DNA of 62,267 nt. Origin: Paludibacter sp. GTDB taxonomy: Bacteria > Bacteroidota > Bacteroidia > Bacteroidales > Paludibacteraceae. Below are positions 9,301 to 17,979 of the stretch, in pieces; positions within the stretch are counted from its first letter, which is position 1, and the number at the start of each line of letters is the position of its first letter. The position numbers and the translations under genes are program-made. The DNA lies in contig DAIDKM010000006.1 of NCBI GenBank assembly GCA_027450045.1, forward strand, positions 1 through 62,267. The letters are read 5' to 3'. The notes under the pieces are model-generated. The model was given only the letters and a program-made list of their open reading frames with translations, was not told where the DNA came from and did not search any database.

Positions 9301-11270
9301 ATTTTCCCTGTAAATTCCCGACCCCTGACAGCTCCATCGACCAATAAATTATGATACACATAGTTGTTCAGGTAAATCTGCGAAACATCCACTTTTAGCT
9401 GCGCCTTCATTGTTTTTGCATCCAATCCCTGTCCATCAACCTGAGCTGTCATCGATACAGGACCATACATGGTTTTGTTTTTCAGCAAACTTCCCATATC
9501 GAAATCAACAAGTTGCATGTTACCGCTAAAATGATTCAGTGAATCGATTGTTGCCACAAGATTAGCGTTACCATAACTGCTGTTCATGCCCAGTGTTGTT
9601 TCAAATGCCGTTATTTTTCCCTTAAAATGAATACGCAACGTGATATCCTCCGGCAAATTTATACTTGATGGAATAGCTGAACCGGCCATCATTTCTAAAT
9701 CTTGTTTGCCCGAAACAAGTTTCATATTGGGGAAAACAAAATAAGCAGTCTGAACATTGGGCAACCCGACGATAGTAAAATCCGTTTTCAAAACCGTTTT
9801 TTCACCGGTACGTATCCTCAGATTTTTTCCTTTCAGGTTGTTTACACGCCCGTTTACCTGACCGGAGATGGTGGTGATGTTCGTCTTGTTTTTGAAGAAT
9901 GCCTGCGAGCCAAGTTGCGGATTAAAATAGAGTATATCAGAGTTTTTGAAACCGGCTTTTTTCAATTTGATATTCAACATCACGAGTGGCAACGAGCTTT
10001 TCAACGATTGCAAGGAAGCATACCGAATATTCACATCACCGTCTATATACGAATTCGACGTGTTAGCTTTCAGGTTTTTAGCCGTAATGGAATGATTATC
10101 CATACTAAAATCCATTTCAAATCGGGTTATAGCAAAGTTGTTTTGATCGATGGCGCTGAATTTATTAACCGAAACTTTTGTCAGATTGGTTGAGTAGTAT
10201 AAATCTTTAGCTGCAAGTGTAACATGCTTATACGTGAGGTTGGAAGCATCAAAAGTTGTTGTAGTTTTCGGTTTGTTTCCGACTTGATATGCAAGCGTGT
10301 TATTTTCCAAACCGATTTGATGAATGGTAACTTTCCAATCATTTGGCGAAGCTGAAACAGGCGTTGAAACCGGTGATCCGGTGAGAATATCAGCGCTTGC
10401 AAGGTATCGAATTGCACTTTCAGCCAACGTGATTTTGTCTAATGTTAGCAGATCATGTTGCAAATCGATTGAACCGTTTCTCAATTCTAACTGCTTTATG
10501 AAAGCAAATACAGATTGCTTTTGCATGGCATCGTCAAAAGTTACGGTTGAACTTTTAATCTGAATCTTTTTGGCAGAGATTTTTGGGAAAGCATTGTTGG
10601 CCTTTTTAATCGTTGGCTTTCCTGATTCGTTTATCTGCACGTTGGCTTTTAATTTCTCAACCGACAAATCGTTAATCTCAAACATGGAATTCGGTAGGTC
10701 GATCTTATCCATCTTCAGATTTAACTTTCCGAGCGTTGCAAACACATGCATTCCTCCATATTCATCATCGTAACGGAGACGAATATTTCTCAAACTCACC
10801 TTATCAATCGTAATTTTCCACTTTGAAGGCCTCTTTGCTTTCGTTGTCGTACCGGCAAAGGCAGCTATCAAAAAATTATAATTGAACAATGAATCCGTTT
10901 TTGTGTTATACACGTTCAAATTCATATCTTTAACGGCAAATGAATTTACATTGATCTTATTGAACAGTAAATCGTAGAGCGCAATGTTTACGCTTACTTT
11001 ACCCGCATAAACCAACGTGTCTTTTTTCAAATCTTCCAGATAGAGACCTTCGATAACAACCGATTTAGGAAAAGAGATACTGACATTTCTGATTTCAACC
11101 CGTGTATGCGTTTTGTTGCCAACAAAGCTGGTAGCTGCACGCACAATCTTGTTTTGTACAGCCGGAATCTGAATAATGCCTGCAATCATCAGAAACAAAA
11201 GCACAAAAATAACAACCACCCATAAGATAGCTTTGAAAGTCTTCTTTAAAATGGGAAGCGCTTTATTCAT
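6324..11270 (-). CDS. tamB: TamB: translocation and assembly module / AsmA-like inner-membrane protein
   Basis: A 1648-residue protein with one N-terminal membrane anchor (about 12–35, rich in V, F, L) and a very long periplasmic region of repeated beta-strand segments, as in TamB and other bridge-like lipid-transfer proteins. The C-terminal ~350 residues hold the conserved TamB (DUF490) domain, recognisable around ILYKTDKKVIEKSRFSGFVL through to LDIQSYNDYQ-like strands and a final membrane-targeting segment. The start MNKALPILKKTFKAILWVVV gives a clean positively charged anchor. The partner tamL lies immediately downstream. A TATCTTTG promoter element is found 73 nt upstream. Confidence 0.9.
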   Translation of the reverse strand: MNKALPILKKTFKAILWVVVIFVLLFLMIAGIIQIPAVQNKIVRAATSFVGNKTHTRVEIRNVSISFPKSVVIEGLYLEDLKKDTLVYAGKVSVNIALYDLLFNKINVNSFAVKDMNLNVYNTKTDSLFNYNFLIAAFAGTTTKAKRPSKWKITIDKVSLRNIRLRYDDEYGGMHVFATLGKLNLKMDKIDLPNSMFEINDLSVEKLKANVQINESGKPTIKKANNAFPKISAKKIQIKSSTVTFDDAMQKQSVFAFIKQLELRNGSIDLQHDLLTLDKITLAESAIRYLASADILTGSPVSTPVSASPNDWKVTIHQIGLENNTLAYQVGNKPKTTTTFDASNLTYKHVTLAAKDLYYSTNLTKVSVNKFSAIDQNNFAITRFEMDFSMDNHSITAKNLKANTSNSYIDGDVNIRYASLQSLKSSLPLVMLNIKLKKAGFKNSDILYFNPQLGSQAFFKNKTNITTISGQVNGRVNNLKGKNLRIRTGEKTVLKTDFTIVGLPNVQTAYFVFPNMKLVSGKQDLEMMAGSAIPSSINLPEDITLRIHFKGKITAFETTLGMNSSYGNANLVATIDSLNHFSGNMQLVDFDMGSLLKNKTMYGPVSMTAQVDGQGLDAKTMKAQLKVDVSQIYLNNYVYHNLLVDGAVRGREFTGKINLNDKNAVMNFNGLVNMTPNQEQYQFQLNVQGADLQKLHISNDDLRIGMNATVDLKGGTVDKLNGTARIMNLVLVHNGKKQVLDSVLVASINQPNKREFNFSSALIDLKYNGTLSPASLPTVLTQYIDSYFPFTDTKPQKNPGAPSNFNFEIQLHNHPVWSEVLLPQLKDFEPGMITGSFDSRKNELKLHANMKRIVYGATEINDLSMNVNADSTALNYSISSSGISNAQINFSNVLFDGKMADNKIMANLSSIDNNKNKKLVIRTQIVKDKTNYKLTIDPKEFYLMNNRWSIAADNYVEFGKQGFLIHHLFLNNVQSQLNIASVHDTFHDDLNIAIKNFKLEDISEIVEKDSSLVKGSVDGNVLLKRINNSYGIIADATITNLFVRDVPIGNLALEAGNPTAERFNINATLSGANNNLTATGYFIPNGGIHSLNIKTNIQSLSMKTVQVFSMGQISDASGTVNGNILLSGMTNAPEITGELTFNNVFLNPAYFNNRYELKHETVQLKTDGIYFNTFTLLDANQHKAVIDGMVKMKQFSHFNFGLQINTNDFLLFNTTAKENKEFYGRMIIDSKIDVKGPMSLPIVNAKLKIKKGSNFTFAVPEDKLTTDKGEGVVEFSSKQNLNSILYKTDKKVIEKSRFSGFVLSSFIQIDKEATLRLLMDPTSTDSLVVRGDAALSFTMDHSGKMSLTGAYNLNNGSYMMSLESVIKRKFNIIAGSTITWNGDPMDAQIAINASYSVRAAPYDLLANQMAGLSTADQSGYKQTYPFLLLLHLRGAILKPEISFEIQLSPEDKGILGGAVNQKLNMLNEDPSSLNKQVLALLVLGRFLQDNPLQTETGQTSTLIRSTVANFLSTQLNQLSSKLIPGVGLNFDIQSYNDYQTAQAQGRTQVEIGLKKQLFNDRLTVQLGGSVDVEGAAAKQNSASNVTSDITIEYKLTKDGRYLLKGFRHNLYEDPIDGQLIETGVGAVYIRDFNKWKDFFLKPKKQTAK

Positions 11271-11630
11271 TTTAAATGCTGATTATCACCATCAGACAAA
11301 TAAGACAAGAAGTCGGTTGATCGTGATTATTTTTGTTGAAAACAAAGATAAGGAGGATATAGAAGATCGGTGTTACACAAAATTGAGAATAACTTACATG
11401 ATTCTCACTTTTTGGAAGGAGAAAACGGGTACTGCATTCTTTGAAATCCTTATTATTCTTCTGCTTATATGCAGGAACGGAAGGTAATGAATCGGGCAGA
11501 TGCAAGCTTACACCATTCCAGATAATCTGGCGGTGGCAATAGGTATTTAAATAGTAGTATAAAGCGGACGCGATACCGCTGCTATTCTTTTAATAGAAAT
11601 CCTGATGCAATGAAAATTATCCCCAAGCGT
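11271..11630. other. Intergenic region, 360 bp
   Basis: Upstream of tamB and downstream of the PH-domain gene, both on the minus strand. It holds the TATCTTTG-type element described separately and a small hairpin AGCGG/CCGCT (about 11563–11580). No gene is supported. Confidence 0.6.
11343..11350 (-). promoter_or_regulatory. Promoter -7 element for tamB–tamL
   Basis: CAAAGATA on the plus strand, i.e. TATCTTTG on the minus strand, matching the Bacteroidota TAnnTTTG -7 box. No TTTG at the ideal distance is present, so the assignment is tentative. Confidence 0.45.
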
Positions 11631-12143
11631 CTATCTTATTCCTATTTTTCCTTTTATGTTTTCAATGATGCTTTGATCATCGGGCGTGATGATGAATTTC
11701 AATCCTTGCTTTGTCTCAATTAAAATCCTGTTTTTTCGCTGTGTAGCGTAAAGATTTACATTGCCGATTTTGGGATAATAGTATTTCCCGAAATAACCGA
11801 ATAGTCCGCCGTTTCCGAACGTGCGTATGGCTCCTAACATTTCACTGTTTTCAACCGGTCTGATTACCTCTATGTCAGAGAGTTTTATTGTTTTGTTGTT
11901 TGCAGGCCGTACAATGATCAGGTTATTATTCTCCACCCTGTAATAGTGAGGGGCAAAAAGATAACAACCAAGCAGCAGCGCGATGAATAGCAAAAGCACA
12001 CCGCCGTGTATCAGCATGGCAGTTGTGTTACCCTGCGAAAGCATCAGTACTTTTATGCTTCGGTATCCAAGAAACAAAAACAAAATGATTGTTCCGGCAG
12101 TAATTATTTTTGCTACCGTGTCAAGGGATGCTTTGTATTCCAT
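11631..12143 (-). CDS. Small membrane protein with bacterial PH-like domain
   Basis: A 170-residue protein with two predicted membrane helices (about 12–30 and 43–65), followed by a cytoplasmic domain. That domain starts at YYRVENNNLIIVRPANNKTI and continues with LSDIEVIRPV and RILIETKQGLKFIITPDD. This arrangement of strands ending in a helix is that of bacterial PH (bPH-type) domains, which act as membrane-associated scaffolds of mostly unknown function. It is probably expressed separately from the SBBP gene 92 nt upstream on the same strand. No specific function can be assigned. Confidence 0.65.
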   Translation of the reverse strand: MEYKASLDTVAKIITAGTIILFLFLGYRSIKVLMLSQGNTTAMLIHGGVLLLFIALLLGCYLFAPHYYRVENNNLIIVRPANNKTIKLSDIEVIRPVENSEMLGAIRTFGNGGLFGYFGKYYYPKIGNVNLYATQRKNRILIETKQGLKFIITPDDQSIIENIKGKIGIR

Positions 12144-12235
12144 AGCTTCTATTATTTAGTTGTTTGTTAATGTGGTTTCTGTGTTTCCATTCATGAAGTG
12201 GCTCGCCCATTCGTCCTGAGAGTTATATTTCTATT

Positions 12236-13504
12236 TTAATGAGACATTAAATCATTATCCAATTGCAATTTAACTAAGTATAGATTATGGCCGCCGGTTA
12301 ACGTGCCAAACAGATTTGAACCTGTAAGACCCAATTGATAAATAGTGCCTTTATCATCCATACTGACGTCTTTCCCTGATGCGTCACACCCTTTATGGTC
12401 ATCAATTAAGTTCTTTTCCCACAGTAAACTCCCGTCTTTTTTATACATCCTGATAAATGCTTGTGCCGGAGGTAAATTTAAAAGGCCGCTTACAAGAATT
12501 TTATCCGATATTTTATCATTCAAGGTAACGCTTCGAATGCCATCATGATTTTTTGTTCCAAACTGTTTGGTCCATAAAACCTCCCCTTTATGATTGATTT
12601 TTGTCAGGAAACAATCTCCTTCCCCTAATGGTTGACAACCTAGATTTCCGGAAGTTGTGCCACCTACATACATATTCTTATCTTTATCTACCTTTAAATC
12701 CATAGCAATATCAACACCTTCACTGCCGAATTGATTAAATCGCACAAGATTTCCTTCATCATTAAATTGCCCTGTGAATACATCGATAAGGCCTTTATTC
12801 TTTGCCCCAAGATCACCCCACGTCGAACCACATACATAAATGTTGGAATTGTTGTCTCCGGTTATGGCATAACTCTCGTCATCGCTTTCTGTGCCGAATT
12901 GATCGGTGAACAATTGATTACCATCACTATCTAATTTCATAATAAACCCATCGGATTTGCCAAAAGAAGATTTTCCCAATCTCCCTGTGGTCATGCCTGT
13001 TATATATACATATCCTTTATTGTCCACATAGATACCTTTTCCAATATCAGTGCTGTCGGTGCCAAATTGTTTTGACCATATCATCTGTCCATCAGGATTA
13101 TATTTTACAACAAAAACATCTTCCTTTCCGAAGTTTTTATCTTTCAATGCACCGGTTGTAGAACCTGTAATATAAACACACCCTTTATTGTCAATTGCCG
13201 ACCATTGAACGTTTTCATCTCCGCTTGTTCCAAATTGTTTTGACCATTTGATCTTTCCCAAACTATCAATTTTAATAATAAATCCATCGTTTTGGCCAAG
13301 ATTTTTACTTTCCATATCACCCGTTGTTTTGCCGGCTATATAAATATTTCCATTTTGATCAACAACATGGTTAAAAGCATATTCTTCCTTGTTAGTTCCA
13401 AATTGCTTTCCCCAGATAAAATGAATCTGAGATTGCGAATTAAATATCGGAGTTGACAATAAGACCACAACAATCATTGCACTTTTATAGATAAATGTTT
13501 TCAT
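12236..13504 (-). CDS. Exported SBBP-repeat beta-propeller protein
   Basis: About 422 residues. A signal peptide (MKTFIYKSAMIVVVLLSTPI, to about residue 25) is followed by roughly seven repeats of ~50 residues. Each carries versions of WSKQFGT, then a VDxxGxxYxxGxTxG segment and FxxKxxxxG, the SBBP (seven-bladed propeller) pattern. Such proteins are surface or secreted, with unknown ligands. The open frame extends 6 codons further, to an ATG at 13522, but those codons contain GGAGGGGAG, a strong Shine-Dalgarno, ending 7 nt before the ATG at 13504. The latter is therefore the better start. No C-terminal sorting domain is seen. Confidence 0.8.
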   Translation of the reverse strand: MKTFIYKSAMIVVVLLSTPIFNSQSQIHFIWGKQFGTNKEEYAFNHVVDQNGNIYIAGKTTGDMESKNLGQNDGFIIKIDSLGKIKWSKQFGTSGDENVQWSAIDNKGCVYITGSTTGALKDKNFGKEDVFVVKYNPDGQMIWSKQFGTDSTDIGKGIYVDNKGYVYITGMTTGRLGKSSFGKSDGFIMKLDSDGNQLFTDQFGTESDDESYAITGDNNSNIYVCGSTWGDLGAKNKGLIDVFTGQFNDEGNLVRFNQFGSEGVDIAMDLKVDKDKNMYVGGTTSGNLGCQPLGEGDCFLTKINHKGEVLWTKQFGTKNHDGIRSVTLNDKISDKILVSGLLNLPPAQAFIRMYKKDGSLLWEKNLIDDHKGCDASGKDVSMDDKGTIYQLGLTGSNLFGTLTGGHNLYLVKLQLDNDLMSH

Positions 13505-13520
13505 AGATGTACTCCCCTCC
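13505..13520 (-). promoter_or_regulatory. Strong Shine-Dalgarno of the SBBP gene
   Basis: On the minus strand GGAGGGGAG precedes the ATG at 13504 by 7 nt. Most genes in this window lack such a site, as is usual in Bacteroidota. It decides the start codon against the upstream in-frame ATG at 13522. Confidence 0.7.
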
Positions 13521-13699
13521 ATTTTGTTTGATTGTTTATAAGCTTAAAGCTTATACTTTGCTGCATATTTGAAATATATTCAGTTATTCAATCACAAAGT
13601 AACTTGTTTTTTCGAATAACATATCTTTATATTCCTTTCCGTCGTCGGATGGAAAGATTCACCGGGACGGGTAGTCTTCACTTTGTAATCTTCATACCT

Positions 13700-14923
13700 T
13701 TATTCCGGCTTTGCCCAAAAAATAGTTGGATTCGTTGTGGCGAAACTTTCATACGTGGATGATTTTCTGGTAATCTTTTGCTCTCGCTGTTTATTCCCTT
13801 TGTAATCAAGCGGGCATAAATAGAGGTATTTGAATATTTTCCCTTTCGCATAGGTTTCGTAATCATACTCGCTATTGATCGGACTTTCTAGCATATACAG
13901 ATTCTTAGCCATGTAATGATAAAGATACGCATCTTTATCTTCCGTAAATTTACGGTTCCAGTTTGCTTCAGGACTAAGTATAAGAGGCTTCCCTTCAACA
14001 AGCCGTTCTCTTACTTCCTGAATACTTAGCAATGCCCCTTTCCGGTTCATGACGTACGCGTTAAACGTCGGGTCGAGCCATAACCATTTTTTTAGCGTAG
14101 CCGAATATGCAGTGACAATGACATGGCAATCCATATCAGTTGAATCTTTTGGCAAGCATCGAACATAACGGGATTTATACCCTAATGCCAAATAGCATTC
14201 ATTTAAAACTACGGAGAGCCCCCAGCAGTTTAATCCACGTTTTTCGTTTTGACAAACTGGTATCATACTCATGGCATTCATTACCTTGGGGTTACGAATA
14301 TTTCCATCATGTGGAATTAAGTAATGCACCCAATGAAGCACGTTTAATAGTCTTGATACGTCATTCCCAGTACCGGCAATCGAATCAAGCTTATAAGTAT
14401 CTCTCAGTTTCTTTAGATTCGTATTATCACTTGATTGATAGGTAAACTTGACCTTCATCCTGTTATCCAGATCGTTGTATTTTGCTGATTTCTTTAGGGT
14501 GTTCAGATAAGCAAGCGAACAGGATTTCGCATATTTCAAACACGCTTTGAATCGTGATTCATTCCTGATAGAAACTAAATCAGGATCAGTCGATAGATGC
14601 TTATAATCGGAGTACTTAGACTTTTCTAAATATTTCAGAGCTTTCGCTTTATCTCCCAAAAGCGCATATAAACAAGCAAAGTTGTAATAATCATTCAGTA
14701 AGTGTGCTTGATACATCTTTCTGGAGTTATTGTCAAGCGCATTGTACTTTGCTAAAAAGGAATTCAGTGTGGCGTTAAATGCTACGGCATCTCTTTTTTC
14801 ATACGCTTTTATCATGATACTATCTTGCATGGAAGCATATTTATCAAAATCGGAATGGACTTGAGATTTCAATGCTGAACCGGAACAAATCAATAAACAC
14901 AACACTCCAATTTTGATTTTCAT
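13700..14923 (-). CDS. Exported transglutaminase-like protein with TPR segment
   Basis: A 407-residue protein. A signal peptide (MKIKIGVLCLLICSGSA) is followed by a helical region with a TPR-end-like motif (YNFACLYALLGDKAKALKYL). Then comes a transglutaminase/papain-like core. The likely catalytic Cys is in RGLNCWGLSVVLNECYLALG, the His in DMDCHVIVTAYS, and the Asp in WLWLDPTFNAYV. The triad order C–H–D fits transglutaminase-like cysteine peptidases, which in bacteria usually cleave rather than cross-link. The protein is predicted to act in the periplasm or outside the cell. It ends 196 bp before the SBBP gene start, same strand. The substrate is unknown. Confidence 0.75.
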   Translation of the reverse strand: MKIKIGVLCLLICSGSALKSQVHSDFDKYASMQDSIMIKAYEKRDAVAFNATLNSFLAKYNALDNNSRKMYQAHLLNDYYNFACLYALLGDKAKALKYLEKSKYSDYKHLSTDPDLVSIRNESRFKACLKYAKSCSLAYLNTLKKSAKYNDLDNRMKVKFTYQSSDNTNLKKLRDTYKLDSIAGTGNDVSRLLNVLHWVHYLIPHDGNIRNPKVMNAMSMIPVCQNEKRGLNCWGLSVVLNECYLALGYKSRYVRCLPKDSTDMDCHVIVTAYSATLKKWLWLDPTFNAYVMNRKGALLSIQEVRERLVEGKPLILSPEANWNRKFTEDKDAYLYHYMAKNLYMLESPINSEYDYETYAKGKIFKYLYLCPLDYKGNKQREQKITRKSSTYESFATTNPTIFWAKPE

Positions 14924-15752
14924 ACGAATTTGTTTTATTCTTTATGCTATTAACACCCGGAGCTTATCCCGATCATCTGAACTCGTTTCATACTATTTAG
15001 TTTCCATGTAACATGCTTCCTGAACCTTGATCTCAGGTATTCTCTTAGTCAGTATGCGATTTTATTAGCCAAAGGTCACTATTATTTTTTTAACTTCCAA
15101 ATAGTTGAATCGCTTTTTTTGTTTCAAACTGCACTTTTTTGAAAAAGAGACTTCAATAAAGGCAAAAGAAGCATTTCACGAGATAGAGATGGCTAATAGA
15201 GGTTGATCCATCACTGAACGCTCTCTGTTTTTAAGTCTTTCGCCTCAGAGAAACAAAAACATCGCGACGTGTAATACAGGAGTTTCATTCGATGTTGATT
15301 CGCTTTTTGCTCGCAGTTGATTCGTAGCTTGATTTAAGATTATGCTTATATAACACATAGATAATACTTATATAAGACTTATATAAGACTTATATAAATA
15401 GATATATTTTATCTATGTATTATGTATATGTTAGTATCAACTTTATAATATCTATACCTCAATGAAGCTACGAGTATGAAGCGAAAATGCACCGAATGAA
15501 TAACGGTGTAGCAATGTATCATTGCTCTGAAGTCCGCTTGAACGTTCATTTATAGGAAACATACCGTATTCAGGGGTTATCGATAAAAATATCTTTTTCG
15601 TGATGACTCTCTTCGTCCCATTTTGTAGTACTTTTGTGTGGCATTCGTGTAAAACGAAGGGAAGGCACCCCATTTTGCGTTTCTCATATAGGTTGTCGAG
15701 ATTATCAGAAAATGTGGGTTTTTATGGCATCGTAAATTTATAACTATTTGAT
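14924..15752. other. Intergenic region, 829 bp
   Basis: Separates the divergent transglutaminase-like and antiporter genes. It is AT-rich and contains the 11-bp periodic array at 15344–15398 with a flanking inverted repeat, and a TACTTTTG element (15629–15636) that could serve as -7 box for the antiporter. A 73-codon minus-strand frame (15452–15673) shows no family features. No gene is supported. Confidence 0.6.
15344..15418. repeat. 11-bp periodic palindrome array inside an inverted repeat
   Basis: ACTTATATAAG occurs at 15366–15376 and 15377–15387, with ACTTATATAAA at 15388–15398. A diverged copy, GCTTATATAAC, lies at 15344–15354, exactly two periods before the first. The core CTTATATAAG is a perfect palindrome. 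The array is framed by ACATAGATAA (15355–15364) and its reverse complement TTATCTATGT (15409–15418). The period is near one helical turn, which would suit cooperative protein binding or DNA curvature. Confidence 0.85.
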
Positions 15753-17906
15753 ATGCTTGATTTTTTCAATCAGTTACAGCATCAATTCATCTTGCCGTTG
15801 AGCAATCCGATTTTAATCTTTTCGTTGATTTTGTTTATCATCCTTTTGTCGCCTATTTTGCTCAAAAGGTTGCATATTCCCAGCATTATCGGTTTAATTA
15901 TTTCAGGAGTCATTATCGGACCTCATGGACTGAATATTTTGAGTCAAAGTTCGGCAATTGATCTGTTTTCTACCATTGGATTGTTGTACATTATGTTTGT
16001 TGCCGGCCTTGAGTTGGATTTGAACGAATTCAAAGTAAACCGGCATAAGAGTGTGACGTTTGGTTTTTTGACCTTTATCCTGCCTTTATCCATTGGTTTT
16101 CCGGTTTGTTATTATGGGTTAGGGTACGATTTTAATGCCAGTTTTCTGACTGCGAGCATGTTTGCGACACATACGCTGCTAACATACCCCATTGTCAGTA
16201 AATTTGGATTAGTGAAGAACCAAGCTGTAGCAATCACCGTGGGAGGCACCATTCTGACGGATACCGCCGTACTGATTATTTTATCGATCATCAAAGAAAA
16301 TCAACTTGGGGCGTTGAATCATGGCTTTTGGATTCGGATGGGCGTTTCAATGATTATTTTTTCAGCCATTCTTTTCATTGTGATTCCCCGTGTGGCAACT
16401 TGGTTTTTCCGCAAGTTAGAGAGTGAGAAATATGCTCACTATATTTTTGTGTTGTCCGTTGTCTTTTTTGCCGCTTTTCTTGCCTCAGTGGCCGGGCTTG
16501 AACCTATTATCGGAGCGTTTGCCGCCGGTATTGCTCTCAACCGGTTGGTGCCTCATTCGTCGGCCCTGATGAATCGGATTGATTTCATTGGAAATACGTT
16601 GTTTATCCCCTTCTTTTTGATTTCTGTCGGCATGTTGGTCGATATTCATGTAATCTTTTCAGGCCCGATGGCTATCATTATTGCGCTGACGCTTTCGGCA
16701 GTAGCTATTTCGGGTAAATGGCTGGCTGCCTGGTTTACACAACTTATTTTTCATTATTCCAAAAATCAACGGCAAATGATTTTCGGATTGAGCAGTGCAC
16801 ATGCTGCAGCCACATTAGCCGTTATCATTGTTGGTTATCAGGCGGGGATTATAGATCAAAATATCCTGAACGGAACCATCATTTTGATTCTGATTACATC
16901 GATCGTGGCATCGTTTGCTACTGAGCAAGCGTCTAAGCGTCTTGTCATTAGTGGTGAATCAGACCAGTTGGATGAAGTTTCGTTGGAAGGAATGAAAAGC
17001 GAGCACATTCTGTTGCCGGTTGCCAATGTAGACAATATGAACAAATTGCTCGAATTTGTTGTTCTTATCAAAGACAAGAAATCAGTCCATCCTGTGTCTG
17101 TTCTTTCGGTGGTTCCCAATAACAACGAGGCTGAAATCAATATGCTCAAATCGAAGAAGATGCTGGAAGAGTATGTGAAACAAGCTTCTGCCGCTGAAAT
17201 TAGGACCAATGTCATTGCCACCATTGATCTTCATGCGTTGAGTGGTATTGCCCGCATTGCCCGCGAAATTATGGCGGATATCATTGTGGTGGGATGGCCA
17301 CAACGTTCGGGTTTCTTTGCAAAATTTATGGGCGAAAAAACGGAAAACCTGATCAATTATACGGATAAAAATGTGTTTGTCTGCCAATTTGTGCATCCAT
17401 TGATTATTCACAAAAGAATGGCACTTTTGGTGCCACCGTTGGCAGAACTGGAAAGCGGATTTGAGTTGTGGGTAAAGAAAGTGAGTGTCATGGCCAATGA
17501 ATTGACGGTGCCGGTTGATTTCTATGGAGATGAAAAAACGTATGATGCCTTTCATAAACTATTGAAAAACAGAAGCGAACATATACTGATTTCGTTTCAT
17601 GCTTTTGAGGATTGGGAAGATTTTCTCGTATTAAGCCGGCATATTAAGGAAGATGATTTATTGGTATTGGTAGCCGCCCGTAAAGGATCCGTTTCTTATC
17701 TCTCTTTTTTAGATACGATTGTGATGAAAATCAATAAGTATTTTCAAATAAACAGCAAATTAATCATTTACCCACAACAATATGATCGTTCTGATAAGTT
17801 GGAAAGTTATGAAGAAGTTTCGTCAGAACCGTTAGTCAAAAGTATGGAAGCCTTCGAGAAATTAGGAAGGGGAATTGGAACGCTATTGAAAAAAGGCAAA
17901 GAATAG
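15753..17906 (+). CDS. Cation:proton antiporter (CPA2 family) with C-terminal USP-like region
   Basis: A 717-residue inner-membrane protein. The first ~390 residues form about 12 membrane helices typical of the CPA2 Na+/H+ (or K+/H+) exchangers: RLHIPSIIGLIISGVIIGPH near the start, then GLLYIMFVAGLELDLNEF and FAAFLASVAGLEPIIGAFAAG. From about residue 415 a soluble region begins (HILLPVANVDNMNKLLEFVV) that contains a universal-stress-protein-like fold, including ADIIVVGWPQRSGF and NVFVCQ; a second related half may follow. This tail probably senses nucleotide or stress and gates transport. The ion specificity cannot be read from the sequence. It stands alone, 74 nt ahead of the Msr gene. Confidence 0.85.
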   Translation: MLDFFNQLQHQFILPLSNPILIFSLILFIILLSPILLKRLHIPSIIGLIISGVIIGPHGLNILSQSSAIDLFSTIGLLYIMFVAGLELDLNEFKVNRHKSVTFGFLTFILPLSIGFPVCYYGLGYDFNASFLTASMFATHTLLTYPIVSKFGLVKNQAVAITVGGTILTDTAVLIILSIIKENQLGALNHGFWIRMGVSMIIFSAILFIVIPRVATWFFRKLESEKYAHYIFVLSVVFFAAFLASVAGLEPIIGAFAAGIALNRLVPHSSALMNRIDFIGNTLFIPFFLISVGMLVDIHVIFSGPMAIIIALTLSAVAISGKWLAAWFTQLIFHYSKNQRQMIFGLSSAHAAATLAVIIVGYQAGIIDQNILNGTIILILITSIVASFATEQASKRLVISGESDQLDEVSLEGMKSEHILLPVANVDNMNKLLEFVVLIKDKKSVHPVSVLSVVPNNNEAEINMLKSKKMLEEYVKQASAAEIRTNVIATIDLHALSGIARIAREIMADIIVVGWPQRSGFFAKFMGEKTENLINYTDKNVFVCQFVHPLIIHKRMALLVPPLAELESGFELWVKKVSVMANELTVPVDFYGDEKTYDAFHKLLKNRSEHILISFHAFEDWEDFLVLSRHIKEDDLLVLVAARKGSVSYLSFLDTIVMKINKYFQINSKLIIYPQQYDRSDKLESYEEVSSEPLVKSMEAFEKLGRGIGTLLKKGKE

Positions 17907-17979
17907 GGATTTTAGCGTGATAACCGATCAGATGATTCAAAATCATCCGATCAAGATAGAACTATAAATTAAACAAACT

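Noticed and set aside
9702-10193. 163-codon plus-strand frame inside tamB
   Set aside because: Lies fully antisense to a well-supported gene, shows no family motif and no start signal.
13505-13522. Start of the SBBP protein at the upstream ATG (13522)
   Set aside because: These codons contain the GGAGGGGAG ribosome-binding site of the downstream ATG, which also begins the signal peptide.
15452-15673. 73-codon minus-strand frame in the spacer before the antiporter
   Set aside because: No recognisable domain, atypical composition and no promoter or ribosome-binding site.
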